A stretch of 35,729 nt of DNA from Muribaculaceae bacterium. Lineage in GTDB: Bacteria > Bacteroidota > Bacteroidia > Bacteroidales > Muribaculaceae. A model generated the notes under the pieces. It saw only the letters and a list, made by a program, of their open reading frames with translations. It searched no databases and was not told the DNA's origin. Location of the stretch: the NCBI GenBank assembly GCA_023663365.1, contig JAMPHP010000001.1, positions 1,362,198 through 1,397,926 on the forward strand, in the 5' to 3' direction. How positions within the stretch are numbered: the stretch's first letter is position 1; each line of letters begins with the position of its first letter. Below, piece by piece: positions 7,711-15,356 of this stretch. Both the position numbers and the translations under genes were made by a program.

Positions 7711-8499
7711 TTATTCGGCCTCAAAGCGGTCGCCGGCGAGCTTGAGCTCGTTGGCGCGGATGAAGTCGAGGATTTCTTTGCGCACGGGGCTGTCGTCGAT
7801 GTCGTCTTCGATGCGTCGGAGGGCGTTGAAGAGCGATGTCTGAGTCTGGTAGATGTGGCGGTATGCTTTTGCGATGTCGTCAATCTGCTCTTCGGTGAAG
7901 CCGCCGTGCTTGCGCAGTACTATAGCATTAACACCGTAGTATGCCACAGGGTTGTGTGCCAGGATGGCAAAAGGAGGCACATTTGAGCTGATGCGTGTGC
8001 CGCCCTTGATGAGAGCGAGCTTGCCCACGTGCACGCCTTCGTGGAGCACTACGCTCGACGAGAGGATGGAGCCGGTGTCGACGTGCACGTCGCCGGCGAT
8101 GGTCACGGCATTGCCTATCACACATTTATCGGCGATGTGAGTGTCGTGGCCTATGTGGCTGTCGGCGAATACGAAGCTGTTGGCACCGATGGAAGTGCCG
8201 CCTTCGCCGGTGATGCCTCGGTTGATGATCACGTGCTCGCGGATGATGGTGTTGTCGCCCACGAAGCAGTGCGAGGCGCAGCCTTTCCAGCGGAAGTCCT
8301 GCGGGTCGGCGCCTACGATAGCGCCCTGATATACTTTCACTTTCTTGCCCAGAGTGGTGCCGTGCATCACCGAAGCGTAGGGGAGAATTTCACAGCCGTC
8401 GCCGATCACGGTGTCGGCGTCGATGTATGCGAAAGGATGTACGATGACGTCGTTGCCGAGCTGAGCCTTGGGATCGACGTATGCTAATGGGCTGATCAT
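7711..8499 (-). CDS. lpxA: Acyl-[ACP]-UDP-N-acetylglucosamine O-acyltransferase (LpxA)
   Basis: Catalyses the first step of lipid A synthesis, transferring a 3-hydroxyacyl chain from acyl carrier protein to UDP-GlcNAc. The 262-residue protein starts with the typical ISPLAYVDPKAQLG and has hexapeptide repeats of a left-handed beta-helix through about residue 185. After these comes the helical C-terminal region (about 195-262) that closes the LpxA trimer. The catalytic histidine is His118 in SHIGHDTHI, matching His125 of the E. coli enzyme; ADPQDFRWKG (about 64-73) and RISSNVPPFAI are also conserved. In many Bacteroidetes lpxA sits in an lpxD-lpxC/fabZ-lpxA cluster. Here none of those partners is adjacent, and it instead heads a unit with upp and three FKBP genes. 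Confidence 0.95.
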   Translation of the reverse strand: MISPLAYVDPKAQLGNDVIVHPFAYIDADTVIGDGCEILPYASVMHGTTLGKKVKVYQGAIVGADPQDFRWKGCASHCFVGDNTIIREHVIINRGITGEGGTSIGANSFVFADSHIGHDTHIADKCVIGNAVTIAGDVHVDTGSILSSSVVLHEGVHVGKLALIKGGTRISSNVPPFAILAHNPVAYYGVNAIVLRKHGGFTEEQIDDIAKAYRHIYQTQTSLFNALRRIEDDIDDSPVRKEILDFIRANELKLAGDRFEAE

Positions 8500-8529
8500 A
8501 GTATTGCGTTTTAGGATTTATTCTAAATG

Positions 8530-8537
8530 CAAAAGTA
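8530..8537 (-). promoter_or_regulatory. Probable -7 element for lpxA
   Basis: Reads TACTTTTG on the minus strand, matching TAnnTTTG, and lies 31 bases before the lpxA ATG. The region where a -33 TTTG would be expected is A/T-rich without a clear match. Confidence 0.5.
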
Positions 8538-8591
8538 AGAAAAAAATCAGTTATTCCCTAAAAAAAATGATGAGGACTGTCCCCGACTACG

Positions 8592-8625
8592 ACAAAAGCG
8601 CCATCGCAGAGTGCGACGGCGCTTT
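8592..8625 (-). terminator. Rho-independent terminator of pckA
   Basis: AAAGCGCC..TCGCA (8595-8608) pairs with TGCGA..GGCGCTTT (8612-8625): 13 pairs, one A-C mismatch and a three-base loop. On the minus strand the stem ends in TTTTGTC. It begins 42 bases after the pckA stop. Confidence 0.8.
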
Positions 8626-8666
8626 CGTGGATGTAAATCAATCCGAGATTATCGGCAGACTACAGC

Positions 8667-10310
8667 TTAGAGCTGGGGGCCTGCTGCCACGAGAGCCTTA
8701 CCGGCTTCGTTGGTCTCGTATTTCTTGAAGTTCTTGATGAAGCGGGCTGCGAGGTCTTCGGCCTTCTTGGTCCACTCTTCTGCGTTTGCGTAGGTGTCGC
8801 GGGGATCGAGGATCTTGGGATCTACGCCGGGGAGCTCGGTGGGGATGGTGAAGTCGAAGATGGGGAGCTGCTTGGTGGGAGCGCTGAGGATGGCGCCGTC
8901 GAGGATAGCGTCGATGATGCCGCGGGTATCCTTGATGGAGATGCGCTTGCCGGTGCCGTTCCAGCCGGTGTTCACGAGGTATGCCTTAGCACCCGACTGC
9001 TGCATACGCTTAACGAGTTCTTCGGCGTACTTGGTGGGGTGGAGTTCGAGGAATGCCTGGCCGAAGCAAGCCGAGAAGGTGGGAGTGGGCTCGGTGATGC
9101 CGCGCTCTGTGCCGGCGAGCTTGGCGGTGAAGCCGCTCAGGAAGTAGTACTTGGTCTGCTCGGGTGTGAGGATCGACACGGGAGGAAGCACACCGAATGC
9201 GTCGGCGCTGAGGAAGATCACGTTCTTGGCGGCGGGGCCGTGGCTGATGGGCTTAACGATCTTCTCGATGTGGTCGATGGGGTAAGATACGCGGGTGTTC
9301 TCGGTCACGCTCTTGTCGGCGAAGTCGATCACGCCGTTTTCTTTCACGGTCACGTTCTCGAGGAGAGCGTCGCGGCGGATGGCGTTGTAGATGTCGGGCT
9401 CGCTTTCTTTGTCGAGGTTGATTACCTTGGCGTAGCAGCCGCCTTCAAAGTTGAACACGCCGTTGTCGTCCCAGCCGTGCTCGTCGTCGCCGATGAGGAG
9501 GCGCTTGGGGTCGGTCGAGAGGGTGGTCTTACCTGTGCCGGAGAGGCCGAAGAAGATGGCGGTGTTCTCACCGTTCATGTCGGTGTTGGCCGAGCAGTGC
9601 ATGGAGGCGATGCCCTTGAGGGGGAGGTAGTAGTTCATCATCGAGAACATACCTTTCTTCATCTCGCCGCCGTACCAGGTGTTGATGATAACCTGCTCGC
9701 GGGTGCTGATGTTGAACACAACAGCGGTCTCGCTGTTGAGGCCGAGTTCCTTGAAGTTGGTGAGCTTAGCCTTCGACGCGTTGTAGACGATGAAGTCGGG
9801 GGTGAAGTTCTCGAGATCCTCAGCGGTGGGGCGGATAAACATGTTGGTCACGAAGTGAGCCTGCCATGCCACTTCCATGATGAAGCGCACAGCCATGCGG
9901 GTGTCTTTGTTTGCACCGCAGAAACCGTCGACAACGTAGAGTTTCTTGTTCGAGAGCTCTTCAACGGCGAGTTTCTTGCAAGCGGTCCATGCTTCTTCGG
10001 AAGCCTGCTTGTTGTCGTTGGGGTATTCGGGAGTAGTCCACCATACGGTGTCTTTCGATTTTTCGTCGAGGACGATGAATTTGTCTTTGGGCGAGCGGCC
10101 GGTGTATACGCCGGTCATCACGTTCACGGCGCCGAGTTCGGTGACTACGCCGCGCTCGAAACCTTCGAGGGTGGGGAGGGTTTCCTGCTCGAAGAGTTCT
10201 TCGTAGGAGGGGTTGTATACAACTTCTGTTGTACCGTCGATGCCGTATTTCACGAGGTCGTTCTTGATCTCGGCTACACGGGCTTTCTTGATTTCTTCAA
10301 TCTTGCTCAT
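8667..10310 (-). CDS. pckA: Phosphoenolpyruvate carboxykinase (ATP)
   Basis: Interconverts oxaloacetate plus ATP and phosphoenolpyruvate, CO2 and ADP. In gut Bacteroidales the enzyme commonly runs toward oxaloacetate, fixing CO2 on the way to succinate. The 547 residues are near the family's usual 530-540. Visible motifs are [10 protein letters not shown] (about 71-80), the P-loop GLSGTGKTT (255-263), the metal/kinase-2 segment IGDDEHGW (273-280), NFEGGCYAK, and RVSYPIDHI. The start [10 protein letters not shown] at 10310 is preceded by a leader of about 70 bases and a good -7 element. Single-gene unit bounded by its own promoter and terminator. Confidence 0.97.
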   Translation of the reverse strand: MSKIEEIKKARVAEIKNDLVKYGIDGTTEVVYNPSYEELFEQETLPTLEGFERGVVTELGAVNVMTGVYTGRSPKDKFIVLDEKSKDTVWWTTPEYPNDNKQASEEAWTACKKLAVEELSNKKLYVVDGFCGANKDTRMAVRFIMEVAWQAHFVTNMFIRPTAEDLENFTPDFIVYNASKAKLTNFKELGLNSETAVVFNISTREQVIINTWYGGEMKKGMFSMMNYYLPLKGIASMHCSANTDMNGENTAIFFGLSGTGKTTLSTDPKRLLIGDDEHGWDDNGVFNFEGGCYAKVINLDKESEPDIYNAIRRDALLENVTVKENGVIDFADKSVTENTRVSYPIDHIEKIVKPISHGPAAKNVIFLSADAFGVLPPVSILTPEQTKYYFLSGFTAKLAGTERGITEPTPTFSACFGQAFLELHPTKYAEELVKRMQQSGAKAYLVNTGWNGTGKRISIKDTRGIIDAILDGAILSAPTKQLPIFDFTIPTELPGVDPKILDPRDTYANAEEWTKKAEDLAARFIKNFKKYETNEAGKALVAAGPQL

Positions 10311-10384
10311 TTGTGTGCTTGAAAAAATATGGTGTATAATATATTAGTCTGTAAATCGGGCGTGCTTGCCTTGTTTATCGGGTG

Positions 10385-10392
10385 CAAAGATA
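10385..10392 (-). promoter_or_regulatory. Probable -7 element for pckA
   Basis: Reads TATCTTTG on the minus strand, an exact TAnnTTTG match, placing the transcript start about 68 bases before the ATG. The -33 position has only a weak TGTTA. Confidence 0.55.
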
Positions 10393-10485
10393 GGAAAAAT
10401 TTTTCGCATAACAGCTAAATAAGGAAAAATTTCTGTATTAATAAAAATTAATTCAGCTGACAGCCTTTTCCGGGCTCGTCGATAG

Positions 10486-10522
10486 CCAAAACGCCGCAGC
10501 CCTCGGCGGGGTTGCGGCGTTT
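10486..10522 (-). terminator. Rho-independent terminator of the peptide transporter gene
   Basis: AAACGCCGCA (10489-10498) pairs with TGCGGCGTTT (10513-10522), extended inward by GCCC/GGGT pairs. On the minus strand it is followed by TTTTGG. It lies 37 bases past the stop of the transporter gene. Confidence 0.8.
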
Positions 10523-10558
10523 CGATATTTTTAAGTTTCCTTACCTAAATATAGGTGT

Positions 10559-12142
10559 TTAGATCACATCTTTCTCTTCGGCTTTGATAGGCTCGGCGGC
10601 GGGCTTGGGTGCGGGAGTGTCGGAGGTGACACGCTCGAGCCACTTAACCATGCCGAACATCACTCCCATCGAGAGCAGACATGCCAGGAAGAATACACCC
10701 CAGGCATAGCTGATGGGCCATTTCTCGTACATGAGCGGGCCAATCCAGAGGAAGAGGTTGCCGATGGCGGTGGCACCGAACCAAAGACCCTGGCAGAGGC
10801 CTTGAAGGTGCTTGGGCGCTACCTTCGACACAAACGAGAGGCCAAGGGGTGAGATGAAGAGCTCGGCCACGGTGAGGAAGAAGTAGAGAGCGATGAGCAC
10901 CCAGGGGCCGGCTTTGAGGCCTTCCTTGGCGCTTGCTGCCAGTGAGCGGAAAGCGTCGCCCGAGGGGTAGCCCTGCATGTAGCAGTACACGCACAGGAAG
11001 AGGTAGGCGAGGCCTGCAAGGCCCATGCCGATAGCGATTTTCTTGGGGGTGGAGATTTCACGGCCGCGGCGCGAGAGCGAGGAGAAGAGGAGCATCACAA
11101 GGGGAGTGAGCACAATCACGAAGAAGGGGTTGACGGCCTGCCAGATTTCGGGTGCGATAGTGTCGGTGTCGACGAAGTCGCGGGCGAAAAGCGAGAGCGA
11201 GGTGCCGTTCTGGTGGAAGGAGAGCCAGAAGAAAATCACGATGCCAAGCACGGCGAAGAGAGCCACCATGCGCTGCTTGATTTCCTTGGCCATAGCCTTG
11301 CGCTCCTCAGCGGTGTAGTTCTGCACCTCGGCTTTGGCGCGGGCGGCAGGGGTGGGGAGCTGCTTTTTGGTCACGATGAAGATGGTGAGCGAGATGAGCA
11401 TCGCCGCTACCGAGGCTATGAAGGAGTAGTGGATGCCGGTGTTGAATACCTCGAGGTACTGTGTGCAGAAAGCCTGGAGGTCGGCGCCGGCGCTATGGCC
11501 TGCGGCGGTAGCCACGGCGTAGAGGTTCTCCATATTCTCAGCAGTCATGCTGTTGGTGGCGCTGAGGTACTGATGGCACAGAGCGGGGAAGTCGGAGTTG
11601 TAGACCATGCTGTGCACATCGAGCCACCAGCTGCGCAGCAGGGGAGCCACGAAGGGAGCCACGAGGCCGCCGATGTTGATGAACACGTAGAAAATCTGGA
11701 AGCCGGAGTCGCGCTGAGCGCTGTAGCGGGGATTGTCGTAGAGCTGGCCTACGATAGCCTGCAGGTTGCCTTTGAAGAGGCCGTTGCCGAAGGCGATGAG
11801 GAAGAGGGCCACGCAGGTGAGAGCCAGGAGCCATGTCTTGTTCTCGGGAGTTGCGAGGATTGGGATTGCGAGCACCACATAGCCGAGGGTCATGATCACG
11901 AGGCCGTTGATGATGGTGCCTTTGTAGTTCTGAGTCTTATCGGCTATCACGCCGCCCACAAGGCTGAGGATATAAATACCGGCGTAGAAGAAAGAGTAGA
12001 TGAGTGAGCTTTCATCGCCTGAGAGCCCGAACTTGGAGCACAGGAAAAGCACGAGCACGGCGTTCATGATGTAGTAGCCGAAACGCTCGCCCATGTTGCT
12101 CAAAGCCGCCGGGATGAGGCCTTTGGGTTGGTTTTTTAACAT
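10559..12142 (-). CDS. Proton-dependent oligopeptide transporter (POT/PTR2 family, MFS)
   Basis: An inner-membrane symporter that takes up di- and tripeptides with protons. The 527-residue protein carries the family signature ERFGYY (residues 19-24) in the first transmembrane helix. About 12-14 hydrophobic segments follow, including the conserved GGVIADK region after helix 2 and GNGLFKGNLQAIVG around 120-135. A polar loop of about 60 residues around 180-235 lies outside the usual helices. Close to the C-terminus are SPLGLSFVSKVAPKHLQG and a soluble tail rich in Pro, Ala, Lys and Glu. It stands alone, between its own terminator and a 91-base upstream gap. The substrate class is family-level knowledge; specificity cannot be read here. 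Confidence 0.93.
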   Translation of the reverse strand: MLKNQPKGLIPAALSNMGERFGYYIMNAVLVLFLCSKFGLSGDESSLIYSFFYAGIYILSLVGGVIADKTQNYKGTIINGLVIMTLGYVVLAIPILATPENKTWLLALTCVALFLIAFGNGLFKGNLQAIVGQLYDNPRYSAQRDSGFQIFYVFINIGGLVAPFVAPLLRSWWLDVHSMVYNSDFPALCHQYLSATNSMTAENMENLYAVATAAGHSAGADLQAFCTQYLEVFNTGIHYSFIASVAAMLISLTIFIVTKKQLPTPAARAKAEVQNYTAEERKAMAKEIKQRMVALFAVLGIVIFFWLSFHQNGTSLSLFARDFVDTDTIAPEIWQAVNPFFVIVLTPLVMLLFSSLSRRGREISTPKKIAIGMGLAGLAYLFLCVYCYMQGYPSGDAFRSLAASAKEGLKAGPWVLIALYFFLTVAELFISPLGLSFVSKVAPKHLQGLCQGLWFGATAIGNLFLWIGPLMYEKWPISYAWGVFFLACLLSMGVMFGMVKWLERVTSDTPAPKPAAEPIKAEEKDVI

Positions 12143-12171
12143 AGTGACAGTCTGGTTTATTGGTTTTAGGT

Positions 12172-12184
12172 CGCTAAGTTAGCG
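12172..12184. promoter_or_regulatory. 13-base perfect palindrome upstream of the peptide transporter
   Basis: CGCTAAGTTAGCG is a perfect inverted repeat with a single central base. It lies 30 bases before the transporter ATG and overlaps the end of a weak -7-like element (TATTTTCG on the minus strand at 12190-12183). Its position fits an operator or an mRNA hairpin near the transcript start; no regulator is known from the sequence. Confidence 0.3.
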
Positions 12185-12233
12185 AAAATAAGCGATATTC
12201 TTGCAATTATGCGGTCAAAAAAGCGATTTAGGC

Positions 12234-15200
12234 TCACTCGAAGAGCAGCGGGTCGTCGTCGCCCTCAGAGCCCGGAGGCAGCATCGGTGCCGGCTGAGGC
12301 TTGGCCGGAGCCTGAGGTGCCGGGGCCACGGAGGGGGTAGGTGTGGGTGTGGCCGGAGGTGCGGGGGCAGTGGGAGCCGGTGTGGGGGCAGTGGGAGCTG
12401 TAGGTGCCGGGCTTGGCAGCTCGGACTCGTCGGACTTGTCGGACAGGTCTGACGGGTCTGACTCCTCTGATTTCACAGGCTCCTCTGATTTCACCGGCTC
12501 TTCTTCCTCCTCCGGCAGCTCTTCGATTTCCTCGGGAGCGAGAATGTCGGCCTGGGCATCTACGTAGTTCTGCTCTTCAAGGTAGCGGAAATACTCCTCG
12601 AAAGAGCGACCCTCCTCGATGAGCAGCTTGAAGTTGTTCTCTCCGATGGCTATGGGGCGCACTCCCGGAAGGAGCTTGAAGTCGGGGCTGTCGGCCATCA
12701 CGCGGCGGTAGTGGTTGAGCTCTTCCATATTATCGAAGCCGCGCACCACTATCATGCCGAGGCGGCCGAAGTTCATCTGCTCGAGGTCGAAGTCTTTCAC
12801 TACGAATGAGCGGAAGTTGTGGCGGGCAATCTCATAGAGGAGCAGGTTCGAGGGCACCTCGTCGGTGGCGAAGGTGAACACCAGCAGCTGGCGCGAGTCG
12901 GGGTTGAGCTCGAACTCTGCCGGAGCGTTGTTGCCCTCGCCCTCGATGGAGTCGTTGGAGAGCTTCAGGTCCCAGATCATGCCTCGCATGTTCGTGGCAC
13001 CTTGCTGCAGACCGCGGCCTTGTGCCATGCCTTTGAGCCAAGCCGATGCTATGGGGGTGATGTCGGTGTCGGGGTAGCGCTCGAGGAGCTCGCGGAGGGT
13101 GGAGTTGAACTTCTCGCTGTCGCGCTCGGTGGCATAGGTCAGCGCGTCGAGGAACATGAATTTGGGCATAATCTTGCTCAGCGGGTAGTCGGCGCTCATG
13201 GTGGCATAGGCCCGGTGGACGTCGGCTCCGCGGTTGTCGAGATATGCTTCGTAGGTGGCATCGTAGAGCTCCTGCTGGCGTGCATCCATATTGCGGAGCT
13301 TGTCGAGGTAGGCCGGGTCGGCCATCGCTATGCCGTAGCCCGACTCGGGGAACTCCTTCAGGATGAGGCTGCGCCAACGCTCGGCCTCGTCGGCGCGGCC
13401 GCTACGCATATACATGAGGTAGAGGTTGTAGTATGTGTCGAGGCGGTAGATATTGTCGGGGTAATCGCGGAGGAGGCGGTCGAACTCGGAGCGCGATGCC
13501 GCGAAATCCTCGAGCTTGTCCTTCAGGATTACACCCATGTTGAAGAGGCCCTCCTGGATCACTTCATGAGCAGTGGCTTTCTCCTGGTCGGTCTGCGGAA
13601 TCTGGGCCAGATAGTACTCGGGTTGATGCGGGTCGTCGGATGCCGGTATCTCATTTCCCTCACTGTCGGGCCCGGAGGTCTCAGAATCGGCGTTTTCATC
13701 CGATTGGCTGTCGTCGTTTTCGTCGGCAGTGTCGAAATCGCTTGTGTTGAAAGTGGCTTTATTGCGTCGGCGCCAGTCGTCCTCGAGCTTTCGAGAGCCC
13801 CAGCGCTTCTGGAAGTCGGTCTTACCGGCGTTTTTGGTGGCGGTGTTGTAGAAGTACCACGAGTTGTCGCTGTTGATTACGAACGACTGTGTGCTGTTGT
13901 CCTGCAGCTGATTGCCGTTTGCGGCCTGCTCGGCAAGGTATTCCTCGCGCCGAGCTTCTTCGGCCTCCTTGCGCTCGCGCTCTTTGAGGTCGGCTATTAT
14001 TTTGTCGATAACCTTGGCGCGCTCTTCGGGCGACATCGCCGCCAGGCGGAGCAGAGAGTCCTGCAGATTGACATTCTGCGAGTACACGGCCAGCTCGTCG
14101 AGCACGTCGCTGCGTCGGCGCAGGGTGTCGTAGCCCGGATAGGAGGCAGGCAGCTGCGGCACGGCCTCGGCATAGCTTGGCTGAGCCTTCTCATAGTTGC
14201 CGAGCGTGAAGTAGAGTCCGCCGAGCTTGAGCTGGTTCATGGCTTTGTCGATGCCGTTGCGCGTCGATTTCTCATTGGCGAGCTCGTAGTTCTCGATAGC
14301 ATGTGCGGTGTCGCCGCGCGAGAGGTAGAGGTTGCCGATGGCGTAGTACACTTGGTCGAGGTAGTCCTTGTTGCGGTCGTAGCGTGTCATGCGCCGCAGG
14401 GCCTTGACTTCGGGCTCAATGTCGGCTCCGGAGAATACCTCGCTCTGCTTTATGCGGGCGTTGAACTTGGTGCGGTAGGGCGCCGAGGATGCGCTGCCTG
14501 CCGCGGCGAAAGCCTTGTAAGCCTTCTCTTTCTCGCCAAGGTGGGCGTAGACCTGGCCCAGCAGGAAGTTGAGGCGCGTTTTCTGTGGGCCGGAAGCTCC
14601 TTTCACGGCCTCGAGGAGGAAGGGCAGGGCATCGGTGTAGTTGTCGGCGTGCAGATACCAGTCGGCGTAGACGTAGTTGTAGAGCCTGCGCAGGCGGTTG
14701 TTGGGCAGGTCGTCGAGCTTGATGCGGGTGATGATGGTCTCGGCCTCGAACTGCCAGCCCAGCGATATGTAGGAAAGCGCCTGCATGAGTTTGGCTTCGG
14801 TCACCGTGGCCGGCAGCCAGGTGAAGTGCTTGCTCACGTAGAAAAATGTGGAGGCGGCGCCGAGAAAATCGCCGTTGTAGTACTGGCCGCGCCCCATCAT
14901 CATCCAAGCGTTGTGCAGGAAGGGGTTGTACTCATCGCGCTTCATCCACTCCTTGTACTTCGGGTCGCGGCTCTTGCCGGCTTTCTTCGCCGGCTTTTTC
15001 TTGATTGAGCGCAGCTGGATGGCCTTCTGGGCTTTCTCGATGGAGCGGTTGAAGTCACCCGAAGGCTGCGGCGCGGTTTGGTCGGCTTTAGCCTCAACGG
15101 GGTGCATGAACACGCGGCGCGAGTAATCGTCCTCGTAGGTGCGCTCCATGTCGGCGAGGGTTTCCTTGTAGTGGGTGTCGCCGTTGTAGTATATATTGTA

Positions 15201-15332
15201 GCGCGTGATGAACTCCTGGTACTTGCGGTTTGCCGCAGTATTTTTCTTTGCCGAACATGCCGAAAGTGCCATCGCGGCCACAAGGACAGCGACGACGGCA
15301 GCGAGATATGACGGCAGGCGGCGGTACATCAT
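12234..15332 (-). CDS. Large TPR lipoprotein, PorW/SprE-like (probable T9SS component)
   Basis: A 1032-residue lipoprotein: signal peptide with lipobox ALSAC (Cys26), then KKNTAANRKYQEFITRYNIY. That start and a central PEYYLAQIP segment (about 570) are what I recall from Bacteroidetes TPR lipoproteins of the PorW/SprE group, which support type IX secretion and gliding. Helical repeats with tetratricopeptide spacing cover about 115-430 and 590-790. They are separated by a charged coiled stretch (about 445-475) and an acidic linker (about 535-570). After about 900 comes an acidic run and a Pro/Ala/Thr-rich tail ending DDDPLLFE. Third gene of a unit after rel and the 7TM-HD gene, 24 bases downstream of the latter. 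T9SS tails on proteins at 4150 and 32059 agree with such a system being present. The assignment is by motif memory. Confidence 0.72.
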   Translation of the reverse strand: MMYRRLPSYLAAVVAVLVAAMALSACSAKKNTAANRKYQEFITRYNIYYNGDTHYKETLADMERTYEDDYSRRVFMHPVEAKADQTAPQPSGDFNRSIEKAQKAIQLRSIKKKPAKKAGKSRDPKYKEWMKRDEYNPFLHNAWMMMGRGQYYNGDFLGAASTFFYVSKHFTWLPATVTEAKLMQALSYISLGWQFEAETIITRIKLDDLPNNRLRRLYNYVYADWYLHADNYTDALPFLLEAVKGASGPQKTRLNFLLGQVYAHLGEKEKAYKAFAAAGSASSAPYRTKFNARIKQSEVFSGADIEPEVKALRRMTRYDRNKDYLDQVYYAIGNLYLSRGDTAHAIENYELANEKSTRNGIDKAMNQLKLGGLYFTLGNYEKAQPSYAEAVPQLPASYPGYDTLRRRSDVLDELAVYSQNVNLQDSLLRLAAMSPEERAKVIDKIIADLKERERKEAEEARREEYLAEQAANGNQLQDNSTQSFVINSDNSWYFYNTATKNAGKTDFQKRWGSRKLEDDWRRRNKATFNTSDFDTADENDDSQSDENADSETSGPDSEGNEIPASDDPHQPEYYLAQIPQTDQEKATAHEVIQEGLFNMGVILKDKLEDFAASRSEFDRLLRDYPDNIYRLDTYYNLYLMYMRSGRADEAERWRSLILKEFPESGYGIAMADPAYLDKLRNMDARQQELYDATYEAYLDNRGADVHRAYATMSADYPLSKIMPKFMFLDALTYATERDSEKFNSTLRELLERYPDTDITPIASAWLKGMAQGRGLQQGATNMRGMIWDLKLSNDSIEGEGNNAPAEFELNPDSRQLLVFTFATDEVPSNLLLYEIARHNFRSFVVKDFDLEQMNFGRLGMIVVRGFDNMEELNHYRRVMADSPDFKLLPGVRPIAIGENNFKLLIEEGRSFEEYFRYLEEQNYVDAQADILAPEEIEELPEEEEEPVKSEEPVKSEESDPSDLSDKSDESELPSPAPTAPTAPTPAPTAPAPPATPTPTPSVAPAPQAPAKPQPAPMLPPGSEGDDDPLLFE
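12358..12498 (-). repeat. In-frame short tandem repeats in the PorW/SprE-like tail
   Basis: Two kinds of in-frame repeat sit side by side. An 18-base unit (12463-12480 and 12481-12498, one base different) encodes the peptide EPVKSE twice. Next to it, degenerate 9-12-base units built on GGACTTGTC or GGTCTGAC (12421-12462) encode DPSDLSDKSDESE. At 12358-12410 a GC-rich unit containing GGGGGCAGTGGGAGC occurs twice and encodes Pro/Ala/Thr repeats. Confidence 0.75.
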
Positions 15333-15356
15333 CTTTATAACGCGCGGACGGCGGCC

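Noticed and set aside
9039..10322. A 427-codon open frame on the plus strand opposite pckA
   Set aside because: The pckA frame has all family motifs; the opposite frame is a codon-bias shadow.
12343..12498. Repeat-rich segment considered as a CRISPR or intergenic repeat array
   Set aside because: The units are short, in frame and translated as the Pro/Ala/Thr- and Ser/Asp-rich tail of the lipoprotein. There are no spacers of constant length.
12819..15008. A 729-codon open frame on the plus strand opposite the PorW/SprE-like gene
   Set aside because: It is the mirror of a well-supported lipoprotein gene in GC-rich DNA whose codon use leaves few stops on the opposite strand. The translation is rich in Val, Gly and Glu without any domain, and there is no promoter or neighbour logic.
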